Positions 36,926-49,228 of a stretch of DNA of 64,000 nucleotides are shown here, piece after piece. Below the pieces are notes generated by a model, which worked only from the letters and a program-made list of their open reading frames with translations, was not told the origin of the DNA and made no database searches. Source of the stretch: Kocuria rosea (GTDB lineage: Bacteria; Actinomycetota; Actinomycetes; Actinomycetales; Micrococcaceae). Location of the stretch: the NCBI RefSeq assembly GCF_006094695.1, contig NZ_CP035103.1, positions 1,116,001-1,180,000 on the forward strand. Direction: 5' to 3'. Every line of letters starts with the position of its first letter. Positions within the stretch are counted from its first letter, which is position 1. The translations under genes and the position numbers were made by a program.

Positions 36926-38899
36926 GTGCAGACTCCCCGCCCCGCCCCGCAGCCCCCGGCGTCCCGGCCCCGCCCCCGGCGGCCGAGGGCGGCCCTCCCG
37001 GTCGCCCTCTCCGCGGCCCTCCTCGCCACCGGCTGCTCGGCGCTCGCCCCCGACGGCGGGCGGGAGACCGCCGACCGGGTGGCCGCGGCCCTGGGCGCGG
37101 GCAGCGTCCAGGAGCTGTCCTTCGGCGACGTCGAGGGTCCCTCCGCCCAGGAGCAGTACGAGCGGATCACCGCGCCGCTCGGGGAGGCCGCCCCGGCCGT
37201 CGAGGTCTCCGCGGTCGAGGACACCGGGCAGGAGGACCGCCGCGAGGCCACCCTGTCCTGGTCGTGGGACCTCCCGGGCGTGGCGCAGGACTGGGCGTAC
37301 GACTCGGTCCTCCCGCTGGTCCGGACCGGGTCCGGGGACTGGTCCGCCGAGTGGTCCCCGGCCGTGGTGCACCCGGGCCTGGCGGAGGGGGAGGCCCTGC
37401 GCGCCCGGACGGTGGCCGCGGACCGCGGGGACATCCTCGGGGCGGACGGCGAGACGCTGGTGACGGAGCGCCCGATCCGGCGGGTGGGCATCGACCGGTC
37501 GCAGCTCGACGGGGCGGACCCCGAGGAGGCGGCCCGCCGGCTCGCCGAGGCCGTGGACATCGACGCCGACGCCTACGCCGAGGCCGTCGGACAGGCCGGG
37601 CCCGAGGCGTTCGTCGAGGCCGTCCCGCTGCGGCTGGAGGACTTCCGGGAGCTGGACGCGGCGGAGATGGAGGCGGTCCCGGGCCTGCTCGTGGTCGAGG
37701 ACGAGCTGCCGCTGGCGCCCTCCCGCGGCTTCGCCGCCGACCTGCTGGGCGGGGTGGCCGAGGCGACGGCCGAGGACGTGGCGGACTCCGGCGGGGAGCT
37801 CGCCCCCGGGACGGCGATCGGCCGCGGGGGAGTGCAGGAGCGCTTCGACGACCGGTTGCGCGGCACGCCCGGCGTCGTCGTCGAGGAGATCGGGGACGAG
37901 TCCGCGGCCGGCGAGCCGCTGTTCGAGGTCCCGGCGCAGGCCGGCGAGCCGGTCGCGGTGACCCTGGACCGCGGGCTCCAGGCCACCGCCGGTGAGCTGC
38001 TGGCCGGGATCGAGTCCCCCTCGGCGGTCGTGGCCGTCCGGCCCTCCACGGGCGAGCTCGTCGCCTCGGCCAACGGGCCGGGCTCCGAGGGCTACTCCAC
38101 CGCGCTGCTGGGCCGGTACGCGCCCGGCTCCACCTTCAAGGTGGTCACGGCCCTCGGGATGCTCCGGCAGGGCGACACCCCCGGGACGGTCGTGCAGTGC
38201 CCGCCGTCCACGACCGCCGCGGGCGTGCGGGTCGACAACGTCGAGTCCTATCCGGCCGAGTTCACCGGCTCGATCACCCTCACCGAGGCGCTCGCCCACT
38301 TCTGCAACACCACCTTCGTGGACCAGTACGACCGTATCGACCAGGCAGAGCTGGCCGAGGCCGCGGCCGCGCTCGGGATCGGGGTGCCCGCGGAGCTGTC
38401 CGTGCCCGCGTTCTGGGGTGAGGTCCCGCGGGAGGAGCCGCCGGCCCAGCACGCCGCCGCGATGTTCGGGCAGGGCCGCACGCTCGTGTCCCCGCTGAGC
38501 ATGGCCGGGCTCACCGCCTCGGTCGCCGCCGGAGAGCTCGTCACCCCCCGGCTGGTCAGCACCGAGGGACTGCTCGACGAGGACGCCGCGACCCGGCCCG
38601 GACCGGAGGAGCCCCTGACCGCTGAGGAGGCGGAGCAGCTGCGCACCATGATGCGGGCCGTCGTCTCGTCCGGGCACCTGGGCGTGCTGCAGGGGCTCGA
38701 GCCGGACACCGCGATCGGCAAGACCGGCACGGCCGAGTTCGGCGACGAGGACCCGCCCCGGACCCACTCGTGGGTGATCGCCGAGCACGAGGACCTCGCC
38801 GTGGCGGTCTTCGTGGAGGACGGCGGCCTGGGCTCGGTCACCGGCGGACCCATCATGCGGGACTTCCTGGCCGCGGCCTCCGCGTCCACCGCCGGCTGA
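36926..38899 (+). CDS. class B penicillin-binding protein with MecA-N/NTF2-like domain (lipoprotein)
   Basis: This 657-residue D,D-transpeptidase probably cross-links peptidoglycan outside the membrane. After a basic N terminus comes a signal with lipobox LLATGC, an NTF2-like MecA-N domain (about 50-155), a PBP dimerisation domain ([15 protein letters not shown] onward), and the transpeptidase domain. The catalytic motif S402-T-F-K405 (GSTFKVV) and KTG at 599-601 (GKTGTAEF) are intact. The SxN motif, expected as SCN in homologues, reads FCN here (Phe459-Cys460-Asn461), so a key serine is replaced; TTC versus TCC is one base. This could be a real change in activity or beta-lactam binding, or an error. 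The GTG start is supported by TAGATT. Confidence 0.9.
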   Translation: MQTPRPAPQPPASRPRPRRPRAALPVALSAALLATGCSALAPDGGRETADRVAAALGAGSVQELSFGDVEGPSAQEQYERITAPLGEAAPAVEVSAVEDTGQEDRREATLSWSWDLPGVAQDWAYDSVLPLVRTGSGDWSAEWSPAVVHPGLAEGEALRARTVAADRGDILGADGETLVTERPIRRVGIDRSQLDGADPEEAARRLAEAVDIDADAYAEAVGQAGPEAFVEAVPLRLEDFRELDAAEMEAVPGLLVVEDELPLAPSRGFAADLLGGVAEATAEDVADSGGELAPGTAIGRGGVQERFDDRLRGTPGVVVEEIGDESAAGEPLFEVPAQAGEPVAVTLDRGLQATAGELLAGIESPSAVVAVRPSTGELVASANGPGSEGYSTALLGRYAPGSTFKVVTALGMLRQGDTPGTVVQCPPSTTAAGVRVDNVESYPAEFTGSITLTEALAHFCNTTFVDQYDRIDQAELAEAAAALGIGVPAELSVPAFWGEVPREEPPAQHAAAMFGQGRTLVSPLSMAGLTASVAAGELVTPRLVSTEGLLDEDAATRPGPEEPLTAEEAEQLRTMMRAVVSSGHLGVLQGLEPDTAIGKTGTAEFGDEDPPRTHSWVIAEHEDLAVAVFVEDGGLGSVTGGPIMRDFLAAASASTAG

Positions 38900-39003
38900 G
38901 CCGCGACACGGTGGCCCGGGCCCTTCCGCGGCCCGCGCCGCTGGCCCAGGATGGGAGCACACCGTCCGCAGCCGCGGACCACCGGACCACCGAGGAGTTC
39001 CCC

Positions 39004-39972
39004 GTGCCCGAGACCGTGCCCACCACTCCCGCGAGAACCAAGATCGGCGTGGTCGGCGCCGGCTCCGTCGGCTCGTCCCTGGCCTACGCGGTCCTCATCA
39101 AGGGCGTCGCCCAGGAGGTGGCCCTCTACGACCTCGCCGGGGACCGGGTCCGCGCCGAGGGCCTGGACCTCGCCCACGGGGCCATGTTCACCCCCAGCTC
39201 CCGGGTGACCGGCTCCGACGACGTCGCCGTGCTGGCGGGCTCGGACGTCGTCTTCGTGACCGCCGGGGCCAAGCAGCGGCCCGGCCAGACCCGGATGGAG
39301 CTGGCGGGCGCCAACGCCGCGATCCTCGAGCAGCTGATGCCGCGGCTGGTGGAGCAGGCGCCCGAGGCCGTGTACGTGCTGGTGACCAATCCGTGCGACG
39401 TGCTCACGGTCATCGCGCAGAAGCTCACCGGCCTGCCCACGGAGCGGGTGATGTCCTCCGGGACCGTGCTGGACACGTCCCGGCTGCGGTGGCTGCTGGC
39501 CGAGGAGGGCGGGGTGTCCACCACGAGCGTGCACGCGACGATCGTCGGCGAGCACGGGGACACCGAGTTCCCCCTGTGGTCGAACGCGAACATCGGGCAG
39601 ATCCCGCTGCGGGACTGGACCGTCGAGGGGCGGCGGCCCTTCACCGACGAGCGGCTGGACGAGATCACGCACCGGACGATCAACGCGGCGTACACGGTGA
39701 TCCAGGGCAAGGGCGCCACCAACTACGCGATCGGCCTGGCCGGGGCGCGCGTGGCGGAGGCCGTGCTGCGGGACGAGCACGCCGTGCTGCCCGTCTCCAC
39801 GGTCCTCGACGACTACCGGGGGATCAGCGGGGTCGCCCTGTCCGTGCCGTCGATCGTCGCGCGGCGAGGCGTCGTCGAGCGGCTGGCCGTGCCCATGGAC
39901 GAGCAGGAGCTGGCCATGCTGCACCGCTCCGCCGAGGCGATCCGGGCCACCCTGGCCTCGATCGGGTACTGA
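39004..39972 (+). CDS. ldh: L-lactate dehydrogenase
   Basis: This NAD-dependent enzyme interconverts pyruvate and L-lactate. The Rossmann motif is [29 protein letters not shown] holds the substrate-closing loop with its Arg, [10 protein letters not shown] follows, and the catalytic histidine lies in [13 protein letters not shown]. The glutamine in KQRPGQTR and the active-site residues fit LDH rather than malate dehydrogenase. It has 322 residues. GTG 39004 has a GAGGAG ribosome binding site. The gene is convergent with putP and separated by a strong bidirectional hairpin. Confidence 0.95.
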   Translation: MPETVPTTPARTKIGVVGAGSVGSSLAYAVLIKGVAQEVALYDLAGDRVRAEGLDLAHGAMFTPSSRVTGSDDVAVLAGSDVVFVTAGAKQRPGQTRMELAGANAAILEQLMPRLVEQAPEAVYVLVTNPCDVLTVIAQKLTGLPTERVMSSGTVLDTSRLRWLLAEEGGVSTTSVHATIVGEHGDTEFPLWSNANIGQIPLRDWTVEGRRPFTDERLDEITHRTINAAYTVIQGKGATNYAIGLAGARVAEAVLRDEHAVLPVSTVLDDYRGISGVALSVPSIVARRGVVERLAVPMDEQELAMLHRSAEAIRATLASIGY

Positions 39973-39983
39973 CCCCGGACGGC

Positions 39984-40020
39984 GCCGGGGCCCGTTCCGG
40001 CGTGCGGAACGGGCCCCGGC
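39984..40020. terminator. bidirectional hairpin terminator between ldh and putP
   Basis: A perfect 16-bp stem with a GCGTG loop lies 11 bases after ldh and 16 bases from the end of the opposing putP. It probably serves both genes. Confidence 0.7.
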
Positions 40021-40036
40021 GGAGCGGTGCGAGAGG

Positions 40037-41534
40037 TCAGCGGGCGGCCATCTCGTCCTCCGCCGCGTGGGCGAGGCGCACGGCGTCGTCGAACTCGCGC
40101 TCGATCTCCTCGTCGCGCCGATAGGTGGCCTTCGAGACCAGCACGGCGGAGACGAGGCTCACGAGGAAGCCGGGGATGATCTCGTAGAGGTCGGCCCACG
40201 GGGTCACGGTCCACGCGAACACGGTGACCGCGCCCAGGAGCATTCCGGTGATCGCGCCCAGGTTCGTGAGCTTGCGCCAGAACAGGGACAGGATCACGAT
40301 CGGGCCGAACGAGGCGCCGAAGCCGGCCCACGCGAACGCCACGAGGCCGAGGATCGTGTTGTTCTGCTCCCAGGCCAGGAACGTGGCGACGAGGGCGACG
40401 AGGGCCACGCCCGCGCGGCCCATCCACACCTGCTTGCGCTCGGAGGGGGGACTCCTTGACCGTCAGCTTGTACAGGTCCTCCACCAGGGCGGAGGAGGAG
40501 ACGATGAGCTGGGAGGAGACCGTGGACATGATCGCCGCGAGCACGGCCGCCAGCACGAAGCCGGCGATCACGGGGTGGAAGAAGACCTGCGCGAGGTCCA
40601 GGAACACGGACTCCGGGTCGGTCGGGCTCTCGTCCGGGCGGTTGCCGTAGTAGGCGACGCCGACCAGGGCGGTGGCGATCGCCCCGATGACGCTGAGCAC
40701 CATCCAGGTCAGGCCGATCCGGCGGCCGGTCTTGGCGTCGGCGGGGGAGCGCATGGCCATGAAGCGGACGATGATGTGCGGCTGGCCGAAGTAGCCGAGG
40801 CCCCACGCCAGGGCCGAGATGACGCCGATGGCCGTGGCCCCGGACACCATGGAGAGGGCGTCGGGCTGGACGGCGCGGATGTTCTCCGCCATCTGGCCGA
40901 AGCCGCCCACGTTGATCACGCCCACGACGGGGACGAGGAGCAGGGCCGCGAACATCAGGAGGCCCTGGGCCACGTCCGTGTAGGTCGCACCGAGGAAGCC
41001 GCCGAAGAGCGTGTAGGCGATGGTGACGCCGACGACGAGGAGCAGCCCGGCGTGGTACGTCGAGCCGAAGGACGACTGGAAGAACAGCCCGCCGGCCACC
41101 ATGCCGGAGGAGACGTAGAACGTGAAGAACACCAGGATGATGAGCCCGGAGACGATGCGCAGCAGCCTGCTGCCGCCCTTGAGCCGGTTGTCCAGGAAGG
41201 ACGGGATCGTGATCGAGTTGTGCGAGACCTCGGTGTAGGAGCGCAGCCGGGGCGCGATGAACTTCCAGTTGACCCACGCGCCGACGATCAGGCCGACGGC
41301 GATCCACGCCTCGACCAGACCGGAGAGGAACACCGCGCCGGGCAGACCGAGCAGCAGCCAGCCGGACATGTCGGAGGCACCGGCGCTGAGGGCGGCGGTC
41401 CCGGGCTTGAGGTTGCGCCCGCCGAGCATGTAGTCGTCGAGGTTCTTCGTCCTGCTGTTGGCGTAGAGGCCGATCCCGATCATGGCGGCGAAGTAGATGA
41501 CGATCGCGATCGTCTGGGCTATCTCTTGGGGCAT
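40037..41534 (-). pseudogene. putP: sodium/proline symporter PutP, frameshifted at a poly-G run
   Basis: PutP imports proline with sodium. The first 360 or so residues read as a full PutP N-terminal part: LDDYMLGGRNLKPG, GASDMSGWLLLGLPGA, YGNRPDESPTDPES and STVSSQLIVSSSALVEDL. After the codons for KESP the frame breaks at six G (40445-40450 on the plus strand). With five G the protein would continue SERKQVWMGRAGVALVA in the frame that holds the rest, through FAWAGFGASFGP and WADLYEIIPGF to the end at 40037. The total of 1498 bases is one too many for triplets. It is either a sequencing error in a homopolymer, a disabled gene, or a slippage-controlled switch. ATG 41534 follows AAAGGA. Confidence 0.85.
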
Positions 41535-41609
41535 GGTGTCCTTTCCGCCCGGAGCCGGCCCGGTGGAGCGCAGCGTCCAGGGGGGTGGGTGGAGCAGAGG
41601 TCCCACAGA

Positions 41610-41615
41610 ACTTTA
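41610..41615 (-). promoter_or_regulatory. candidate -10 element of putP
   Basis: On the minus strand TAAAGT lies 75 bases before the putP ATG. A TGGCCA hexamer 17 bases further upstream is a weak -35, and an AGTGG-N4-CCACT inverted repeat (41631-41644) overlaps it. Confidence 0.35.
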
Positions 41616-41707
41616 CGCCCGCTCCCGGGCAGTGGCCAGCCACTACGGGTATAGGGAGGCGGTCCCGGGGGTGCGGGGAGACCGCGCCGGCGGCCCGCGG
41701 GGCCGGC

Positions 41708-43189
41708 TCAGGCGTCGTCGTGCGCCTGCAGGAACTCGTAGACCTCCCGCTCGTCGACGCCGGGGAAGGCCCCCTCCGGGAGGGCGGCGAGCACGTGCGA
41801 GTGGGCCCGGGTGTTGGGCCAGGCGTGGCCCGCCCACACCCGGCTGAGCTCCTCGGGCGGGCGCCGGCAGCACGAGGGGTCCGGGCAGGTCGACACCGTG
41901 CGGTGCGGGGTGTCGCGGCCGCGGAACCAGCGGGCGTCGGTGAACGCGACGCCCACGCCGATGGAGAACACGCCCTGGCTCGAGAGCTCCGTGCGCGTGG
42001 AGCACCAGTACGTGCCGGAGGGGGTGTCCGTGTACTGGGCGAACGCCGTGAACTGGTTGGGCTGGTCGAAGACGGTGCGCCCGGACCACTTGCGGCAGGA
42101 GATCTGGCCCTCGATCGCCCCGGTGTGGTCCGTCGGGAACGCCAGCCCGTTGTTCTCGTAGGCCTTGTGGATCACCCCGGACGAGTGCACCTTGTGGAAG
42201 TGGGTGCGGATCCCCAGGTGCCGGGTGGCCAGGTTCGTGAAGCGGTGGCCCGCCGTCTCGTGGGACACGGCGAAGCGGTCCTTGAGGTCCTCCAGGAACA
42301 GGTCCCGGTCCTTCTTCGCCTCGAGCAGGAACGGGACGGTCTTGTCCTCCGGGAGCATCACCGCGGCGGCGAAGTAGTTGGTCTGCACGCGCTGGGCGAG
42401 GAACTCGGCATAGTCCTTGGGCGGCTCGTGGCCCAGCACCTGGTGCCCCACGGCCTGGAGCAGCACCGCGCGGGGGTCGTGGTCCGCCCGGGGGCTCTGC
42501 ACCAGGTAGATCCGCCGGTTGAGCAGGTCGGTCACCGAGCGGGTCGAGTGCGGGAGGTCGGTGACGTGGTGGATGCTGTAGCCGAGCCTGCCCACCATCT
42601 CGGAGATCACGGAGTTGGACACGGGGCCCGAGGAGTAGCCGCCCAGGGTCAGCAGCTCCTTGGCGGCCTGCTCCAGGTCCGGGAAGTAGTTGTCCTGCGC
42701 CCGCATGAGCCGGCGCAGCTGCACGTTGGCCCGGCGGGCCTCCTCCGGGGTGGCCGAGTTCTTCTCGAGGGCCTCGGCCAGCCGCTCCTGCAGGGCCACG
42801 AGCGCCTCGAGCACCTCGGTGGACAGCGCGGAGCTGACCCGGACGGTCGGCAGCCCCAGCTGCTCGTAGAACGGGGAGCGCTGGGCGCGCTCGAGCTGGA
42901 TCTCGAGCGCCTCCCGCCGGGTGCCGGGCTCGGCCCCGAGCAGGGCGTCCACGCTCGTGCCCAGGACCTCGGCGAGGCGCCGCAGCAGGCTGAGCCGGGG
43001 CTCGCGGCGCCCGTTCTCGATCACGGACAGCTGCGAGGTGGCGGTGCCCGCCCGGTCCGCGAGCTCCGCGAGCGTCATGCCGCGGTCCTTGCGCAGCGAG
43101 CGGATGCGCCGGCCGAGACCGATCAGGTCGGTGCTGCCGGCCGGCTCCGCCGTCGTCGGTTCCTCAGTGCCCCACGCGCTGGTCGTCAT
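41708..43189 (-). CDS. ramB: acetate metabolism regulator RamB (XRE HTH, degenerate IrrE-like domain)
   Basis: RamB represses or activates glyoxylate and acetate genes in Corynebacterium and Mycobacterium. The 493-residue protein has an N-terminal XRE helix-turn-helix (IRSLRKDRGMTLAELAD and TATSQLSVIENGRREP), an IrrE/DUF955-like domain in which the zinc-peptidase HExxH is replaced by GHQVLGHE, and a C-terminal domain with conserved cysteines (ISCRKW, WCSTRTE, STCPDPSCC). It is divergent from aceA, as ramB is close to icl in M. tuberculosis. A TANNNT hexamer 6 bases before ATG 43189 supports the start. Loss of HExxH suggests a sensory rather than proteolytic role. Confidence 0.9.
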   Translation of the reverse strand: MTTSAWGTEEPTTAEPAGSTDLIGLGRRIRSLRKDRGMTLAELADRAGTATSQLSVIENGRREPRLSLLRRLAEVLGTSVDALLGAEPGTRREALEIQLERAQRSPFYEQLGLPTVRVSSALSTEVLEALVALQERLAEALEKNSATPEEARRANVQLRRLMRAQDNYFPDLEQAAKELLTLGGYSSGPVSNSVISEMVGRLGYSIHHVTDLPHSTRSVTDLLNRRIYLVQSPRADHDPRAVLLQAVGHQVLGHEPPKDYAEFLAQRVQTNYFAAAVMLPEDKTVPFLLEAKKDRDLFLEDLKDRFAVSHETAGHRFTNLATRHLGIRTHFHKVHSSGVIHKAYENNGLAFPTDHTGAIEGQISCRKWSGRTVFDQPNQFTAFAQYTDTPSGTYWCSTRTELSSQGVFSIGVGVAFTDARWFRGRDTPHRTVSTCPDPSCCRRPPEELSRVWAGHAWPNTRAHSHVLAALPEGAFPGVDEREVYEFLQAHDDA

Positions 43190-43195
43190 TTCTTC

Positions 43196-43201
43196 ACGAT
43201 A
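43196..43201 (-). promoter_or_regulatory. leaderless -10 element of ramB
   Basis: On the minus strand TATCGT is followed by 6 bases (GAAGAA) and ATG at 43189. Confidence 0.55.
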
Positions 43202-43246
43202 GACGAAAAATGGAGAAAGTTCGACGAGAAATGTGGGGTTGATCCG

Positions 43247-43264
43247 CTTTGAACTGGGGCAAAG
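43247..43264. promoter_or_regulatory. RamB-like operator between ramB and aceA
   Basis: CTTTG-N8-CAAAG is an inverted repeat in the 161-base intergenic region. On the minus strand its right arm reads ACTTTGCCCC, sharing the ACTTTGC core of the C. glutamicum RamB site (AAAACTTTGCAAA, from memory). It is 87 bases before the aceA start. A second partial match, AACTTTCTCC (minus strand, about 43213-43222), lies near the ramB promoter. Confidence 0.5.
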
Positions 43265-43350
43265 TGGGATGTGTCACTACGGAGGAGCGAACTTCCCGGT
43301 GACCCCGAAGCCGAAGCACCCGTTCTCGGACCACTCAACGAGGAGCCGAC

Positions 43351-44634
<1,284 letters not shown>

Positions 44635-44665
44635 GCCGAACGGCCCTGAGCCGAACGGCCGTGAC

Positions 44666-44695
44666 CGGCCGGGGGCCCGACAGGGTCCCCGGCCG
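44666..44695. terminator. hairpin between aceA and aceB
   Basis: A 13-base stem (one G-U pair) with a GACA loop lies 31 bases after aceA. A 15-base direct repeat (TGAGCCGAACGGCCC) beginning at the aceA stop precedes it. It may reduce but not abolish read-through into aceB. Confidence 0.5.
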
Positions 44696-44783
44696 CGCCG
44701 CATCCGACGACGACCCGCTCCGGCGCCCTTCGGGGCCGCCCCACCCGAACTCCCCAGGACACTCTTCAGGCGAGGACCCAGCC

Positions 44784-46460
<1,677 letters not shown>

Positions 46461-47390
46461 GCGGCCCACCGGGCCGGGTCCACGACCCAGGGCGCCCGGG
46501 GCAGGACGTCCTCGTCGAACACGGCGAGGACGTCCTGCGCCGACCGGACCGGTCCGGGGAGGCCCAGCGACGCGGCCATCCAGCCCAGCACCTCCTCGGC
46601 GCCGTGACCCCCCGCGGCGAGCTCGGCGAGGGTCACGGCGCCGTCCCGCTTGGCGAGGCGCTGCCCGTGCGCGTTGAGCACGAGCGGCACGTGCACCCAC
46701 TCCGGCTCGTCCAGACCGAGCATCGAGGCCAGGTACGCCTGCCGGGGGGTCGAGGGCAGCAGGTCGTCGCCCCGGACCACCTGGTCCACGCCCTGGTGGG
46801 CGTCGTCGAGGACCACCGCGAGGTTGTAGGCGGGGCGGCCGTCGTTGCGCAGCAGCACGAAGTCGTCGACGAGCCCCGTGAACGCCCCGGCCCAGCGGTC
46901 CACGACCGTGCGGGAGCGCACGTCCGCGCGCAGCCGCACCGCCGGGGGCCGCTCCCGGCGGCGCCGCGCCCGCTCGGCGTCGCCGAGGTCCCGGCACGTG
47001 CCCGGATAGGCGCCCGGGGCCCCGTGCGGCGCGCTCGCGGCCGCCTGCACCTCCCGGCGCGTGCAGTAGCACTCGTAGGTGCGCCCCGCCGCGGTGAGAC
47101 GCTCCACCACGGCCCGGTGCTCGGCCTCCCGCGAGGACTGCAGCAGCGGCGGGCCGTCCCAGTCGAGGCCCAGCCGGGCGAGGTCCTCGAGCTGCCGCTC
47201 GGCCGCCCCCGGCCGCACCCGGTCGATGTCCTCGACGCGCAGGACGAAGCCCCGGCCCGTGGAGCGCGCGAGGGCCCACGCGAGCAGCGCCGTGCGGAGG
47301 TTGCCGAGGTGGAGGTCCCCCGAGGGGGACGGAGCATAGCGGCCGGCGCCTCCGGCCGCACGGCCCGAGGACGGAGCGGTCATGGTTGCC

Positions 47391-47396
47391 AGGATA
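47391..47396 (-). promoter_or_regulatory. leaderless -10 element of gluQ
   Basis: On the minus strand TATCCT is followed by 7 bases and ATG at 47383. It is only 15 bases from the opposing -10 element at 47412-47417. Confidence 0.58.
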
Positions 47397-47411
47397 GCCA
47401 GCGGCGGTCGG

Positions 47412-47417
47412 TACCCT
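47412..47417 (+). promoter_or_regulatory. leaderless -10 element of the MBL-fold hydrolase gene
   Basis: TACCCT is followed by 6 bases and GTG 47424. Together with the gluQ element it makes a compact divergent promoter: the two start codons are 40 bases apart. Confidence 0.58.
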
Positions 47418-47423
47418 GGTCGG

Positions 47424-48317
47424 GTGGCGCGCATCAACGAAATCCGCGACGGCGTCTTCGCCGTGAGCACGGACAACTGGAGGCTGAACTCCGGGGTCGT
47501 GCTCGGGTCCCGTCGCGCCCTCGTGATCGACACGGGCGCGGGCCCGCGCCAGGCCCGCGAGATCCTCGAGGCCGTCCGCTCGCTCACGGGCCTGCCGCTG
47601 ACGGTGGTGAACACCCACGCCCACTACGACCACTTCCTGGGCAACGCCGTGTTCCAGCGCGCCGGGGCCGAGGACTTCTGGGCGCACCGCGGCTGCGCGG
47701 CGGCGATCCAGGCGCACGGCGACTTCCAGCGCTCCTTCGTGGGCACCCACGAGCCCGAGATGGCCGCCGCCGAGGGGCCGGACACCCGTCTCGTCGTGCC
47801 CAACCGGCACCTGCCGGGCACGGGCCGGCGCCCCGCCCTGACCCGGGTGGACCTGGGGGAGCGGGCGGCGGTGCTCTTCTCCTTCGGCCCGGGCCACACC
47901 GACAACGACCTCTGCGTGGGCGTCGACGACGTCGTGTTCACCGGGGACCTCGTGGAGCAGGGCGCCGACCCCAGCTTCGACGACTCCTACCCGCGGGGCT
48001 GGGCCACGGCCCTCGAGAGCCTGGCCGCCCTCGACCGGTACCAGGTCTTCGTCCCCGGCCACGGCAACCCGGTGGAGCGCGGCTTCGTGCTCCAGCAGGC
48101 CCGGCTCATGCGCACCGCGATCGAGCGGGTGGACGCGAGCGGGGCCGCCGCGGCGCAGCCGGACGGCATGCGGCCCGTGACGGCATCGATGTTCCGCCTG
48201 CCCTACAACCCGGGGGCGGCGCGGATCCTCCTGGACCGGCTCGAGCGGATCAGAGCCGAGGACGCCGCGACCGAGGAGCTTGCAGCGCTGTCAGCGCCGC
48301 TGCCGCCAGGAGACTGA
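47424..48317 (+). CDS. MBL-fold metallohydrolase
   Basis: The 297-residue metallo-beta-lactamase-fold protein has the zinc motif NTHAHYDHFLGN (HxHxD), then SFGPGHTDNDLCV, VFTGDLVEQG with the bridging aspartate, and VPGHGNPVE with the last histidine. Substrates of such enzymes range from glyoxalase products to nucleic acids and lactones; none can be assigned here. The start is GTG 47424, supported by the TACCCT element and conserved sequence. Its 3' end overlaps the opposing PAP2 gene by 68 bases. Confidence 0.88.
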   Translation: MARINEIRDGVFAVSTDNWRLNSGVVLGSRRALVIDTGAGPRQAREILEAVRSLTGLPLTVVNTHAHYDHFLGNAVFQRAGAEDFWAHRGCAAAIQAHGDFQRSFVGTHEPEMAAAEGPDTRLVVPNRHLPGTGRRPALTRVDLGERAAVLFSFGPGHTDNDLCVGVDDVVFTGDLVEQGADPSFDDSYPRGWATALESLAALDRYQVFVPGHGNPVERGFVLQQARLMRTAIERVDASGAAAAQPDGMRPVTASMFRLPYNPGAARILLDRLERIRAEDAATEELAALSAPLPPGD

Positions 48318-49098
48318 CCCCGAGGATCGCCGCGCACGCCGCGACCGCAGCCCAGCCCCCGCCCGGCACGCGCAGGGCCGCCCACAGCGGCAGCAGGCCG
48401 ACCAGCAGGGCCCCCGCGCCGGAGACCGCCAGCAGGGCGGTCAGGCCCCCGCCGGGCACGGGGCGTTCCACGGGCCCGGTCAGGCGCAGCACGAGCCCGC
48501 CCAGGGCCGCCCAGCCCGCCACGACCAGCAGGGACGCCACCACGTCCGAGGGCCGGTGCCAGCCGTTCAGCAGCGTGGCCACCCCGGTCGCGGTCGTGGC
48601 GGCCGCCCCCAGCAGCCCGACCACCGGCCGGGAGGAGGCGGGGGCCGCGAGCAGCACCACCGCCACGGCGGCGGCCGCGGCGGCCGTGTGCCCGGACGGG
48701 AAGGAGTTGACGGCGGCCTCCTGGATCCCCAGGTCCGGCTTCTCCAGCAGCACCCGCTTGAGCAGCTGGACCGTGAGGTTGGAGAGCACGACCACCGCCG
48801 CCCCGACCACCGCCGGGGCGAGGCGCCGGGAGCGCACGGCCAGGACCGCGAGGCACAGGGCGGAGACGGCGCCCACCACCCACGGCACCGAGTCGAGCAG
48901 CTGGGCGGCGCGGTCGGAGAGGTCGGGGAAGGCGCCGCTCGCCTGGCGCAGGGCCAGTTCGTCGAGCCACTGCCCGGTCGCGGTGGTGAGGGCCACGACC
49001 CCGACCAGCGCGGCCGACGCCCACAGGGCGGCGGCGCCGAGCAGGTGGCCCAGGACCTGCAGGACGGTGGGGGCGGGGCGGCGGGCGGTCGTGGTCAT
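48250..49098 (-). CDS. PAP2-family membrane phosphatase
   Basis: This 282-residue integral membrane lipid phosphatase has the PAP2 motifs in order: KRVLLEKP (first motif, reduced form), SFPSGHTAAA (second), and LLNGWHRPSDVV with the last His and Asp (third). Five or six hydrophobic helices are visible. The likely substrate is phosphatidic acid or undecaprenyl diphosphate. ATG 49098 has an AGGAG ribosome binding site, so it is a leadered gene. The final 68 bases are antisense to the hydrolase gene. Confidence 0.87.
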   Translation of the reverse strand: MTTTARRPAPTVLQVLGHLLGAAALWASAALVGVVALTTATGQWLDELALRQASGAFPDLSDRAAQLLDSVPWVVGAVSALCLAVLAVRSRRLAPAVVGAAVVVLSNLTVQLLKRVLLEKPDLGIQEAAVNSFPSGHTAAAAAAVAVVLLAAPASSRPVVGLLGAAATTATGVATLLNGWHRPSDVVASLLVVAGWAALGGLVLRLTGPVERPVPGGGLTALLAVSGAGALLVGLLPLWAALRVPGGGWAAVAACAAILGVSLLAAAALTALQAPRSRRPRL

Positions 49099-49215
49099 CG
49101 AGCTCCTGGGCGGTGGTGCGGATCGTCGGGGCGCGGGCACGGCCGCGGCCGTGCGGGCACCCGCGGAGCCCTCATCATTCCACGCACGGATCGGAGCGGG
49201 CTGAGAGGCGCCGCC

Positions 49216-49221
49216 TAGGCT
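49216..49221 (+). promoter_or_regulatory. leaderless -10 element of menC
   Basis: TAGGCT is followed by 7 bases and ATG 49229. Confidence 0.55.
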
Positions 49222-49228
49222 GGGGAGC

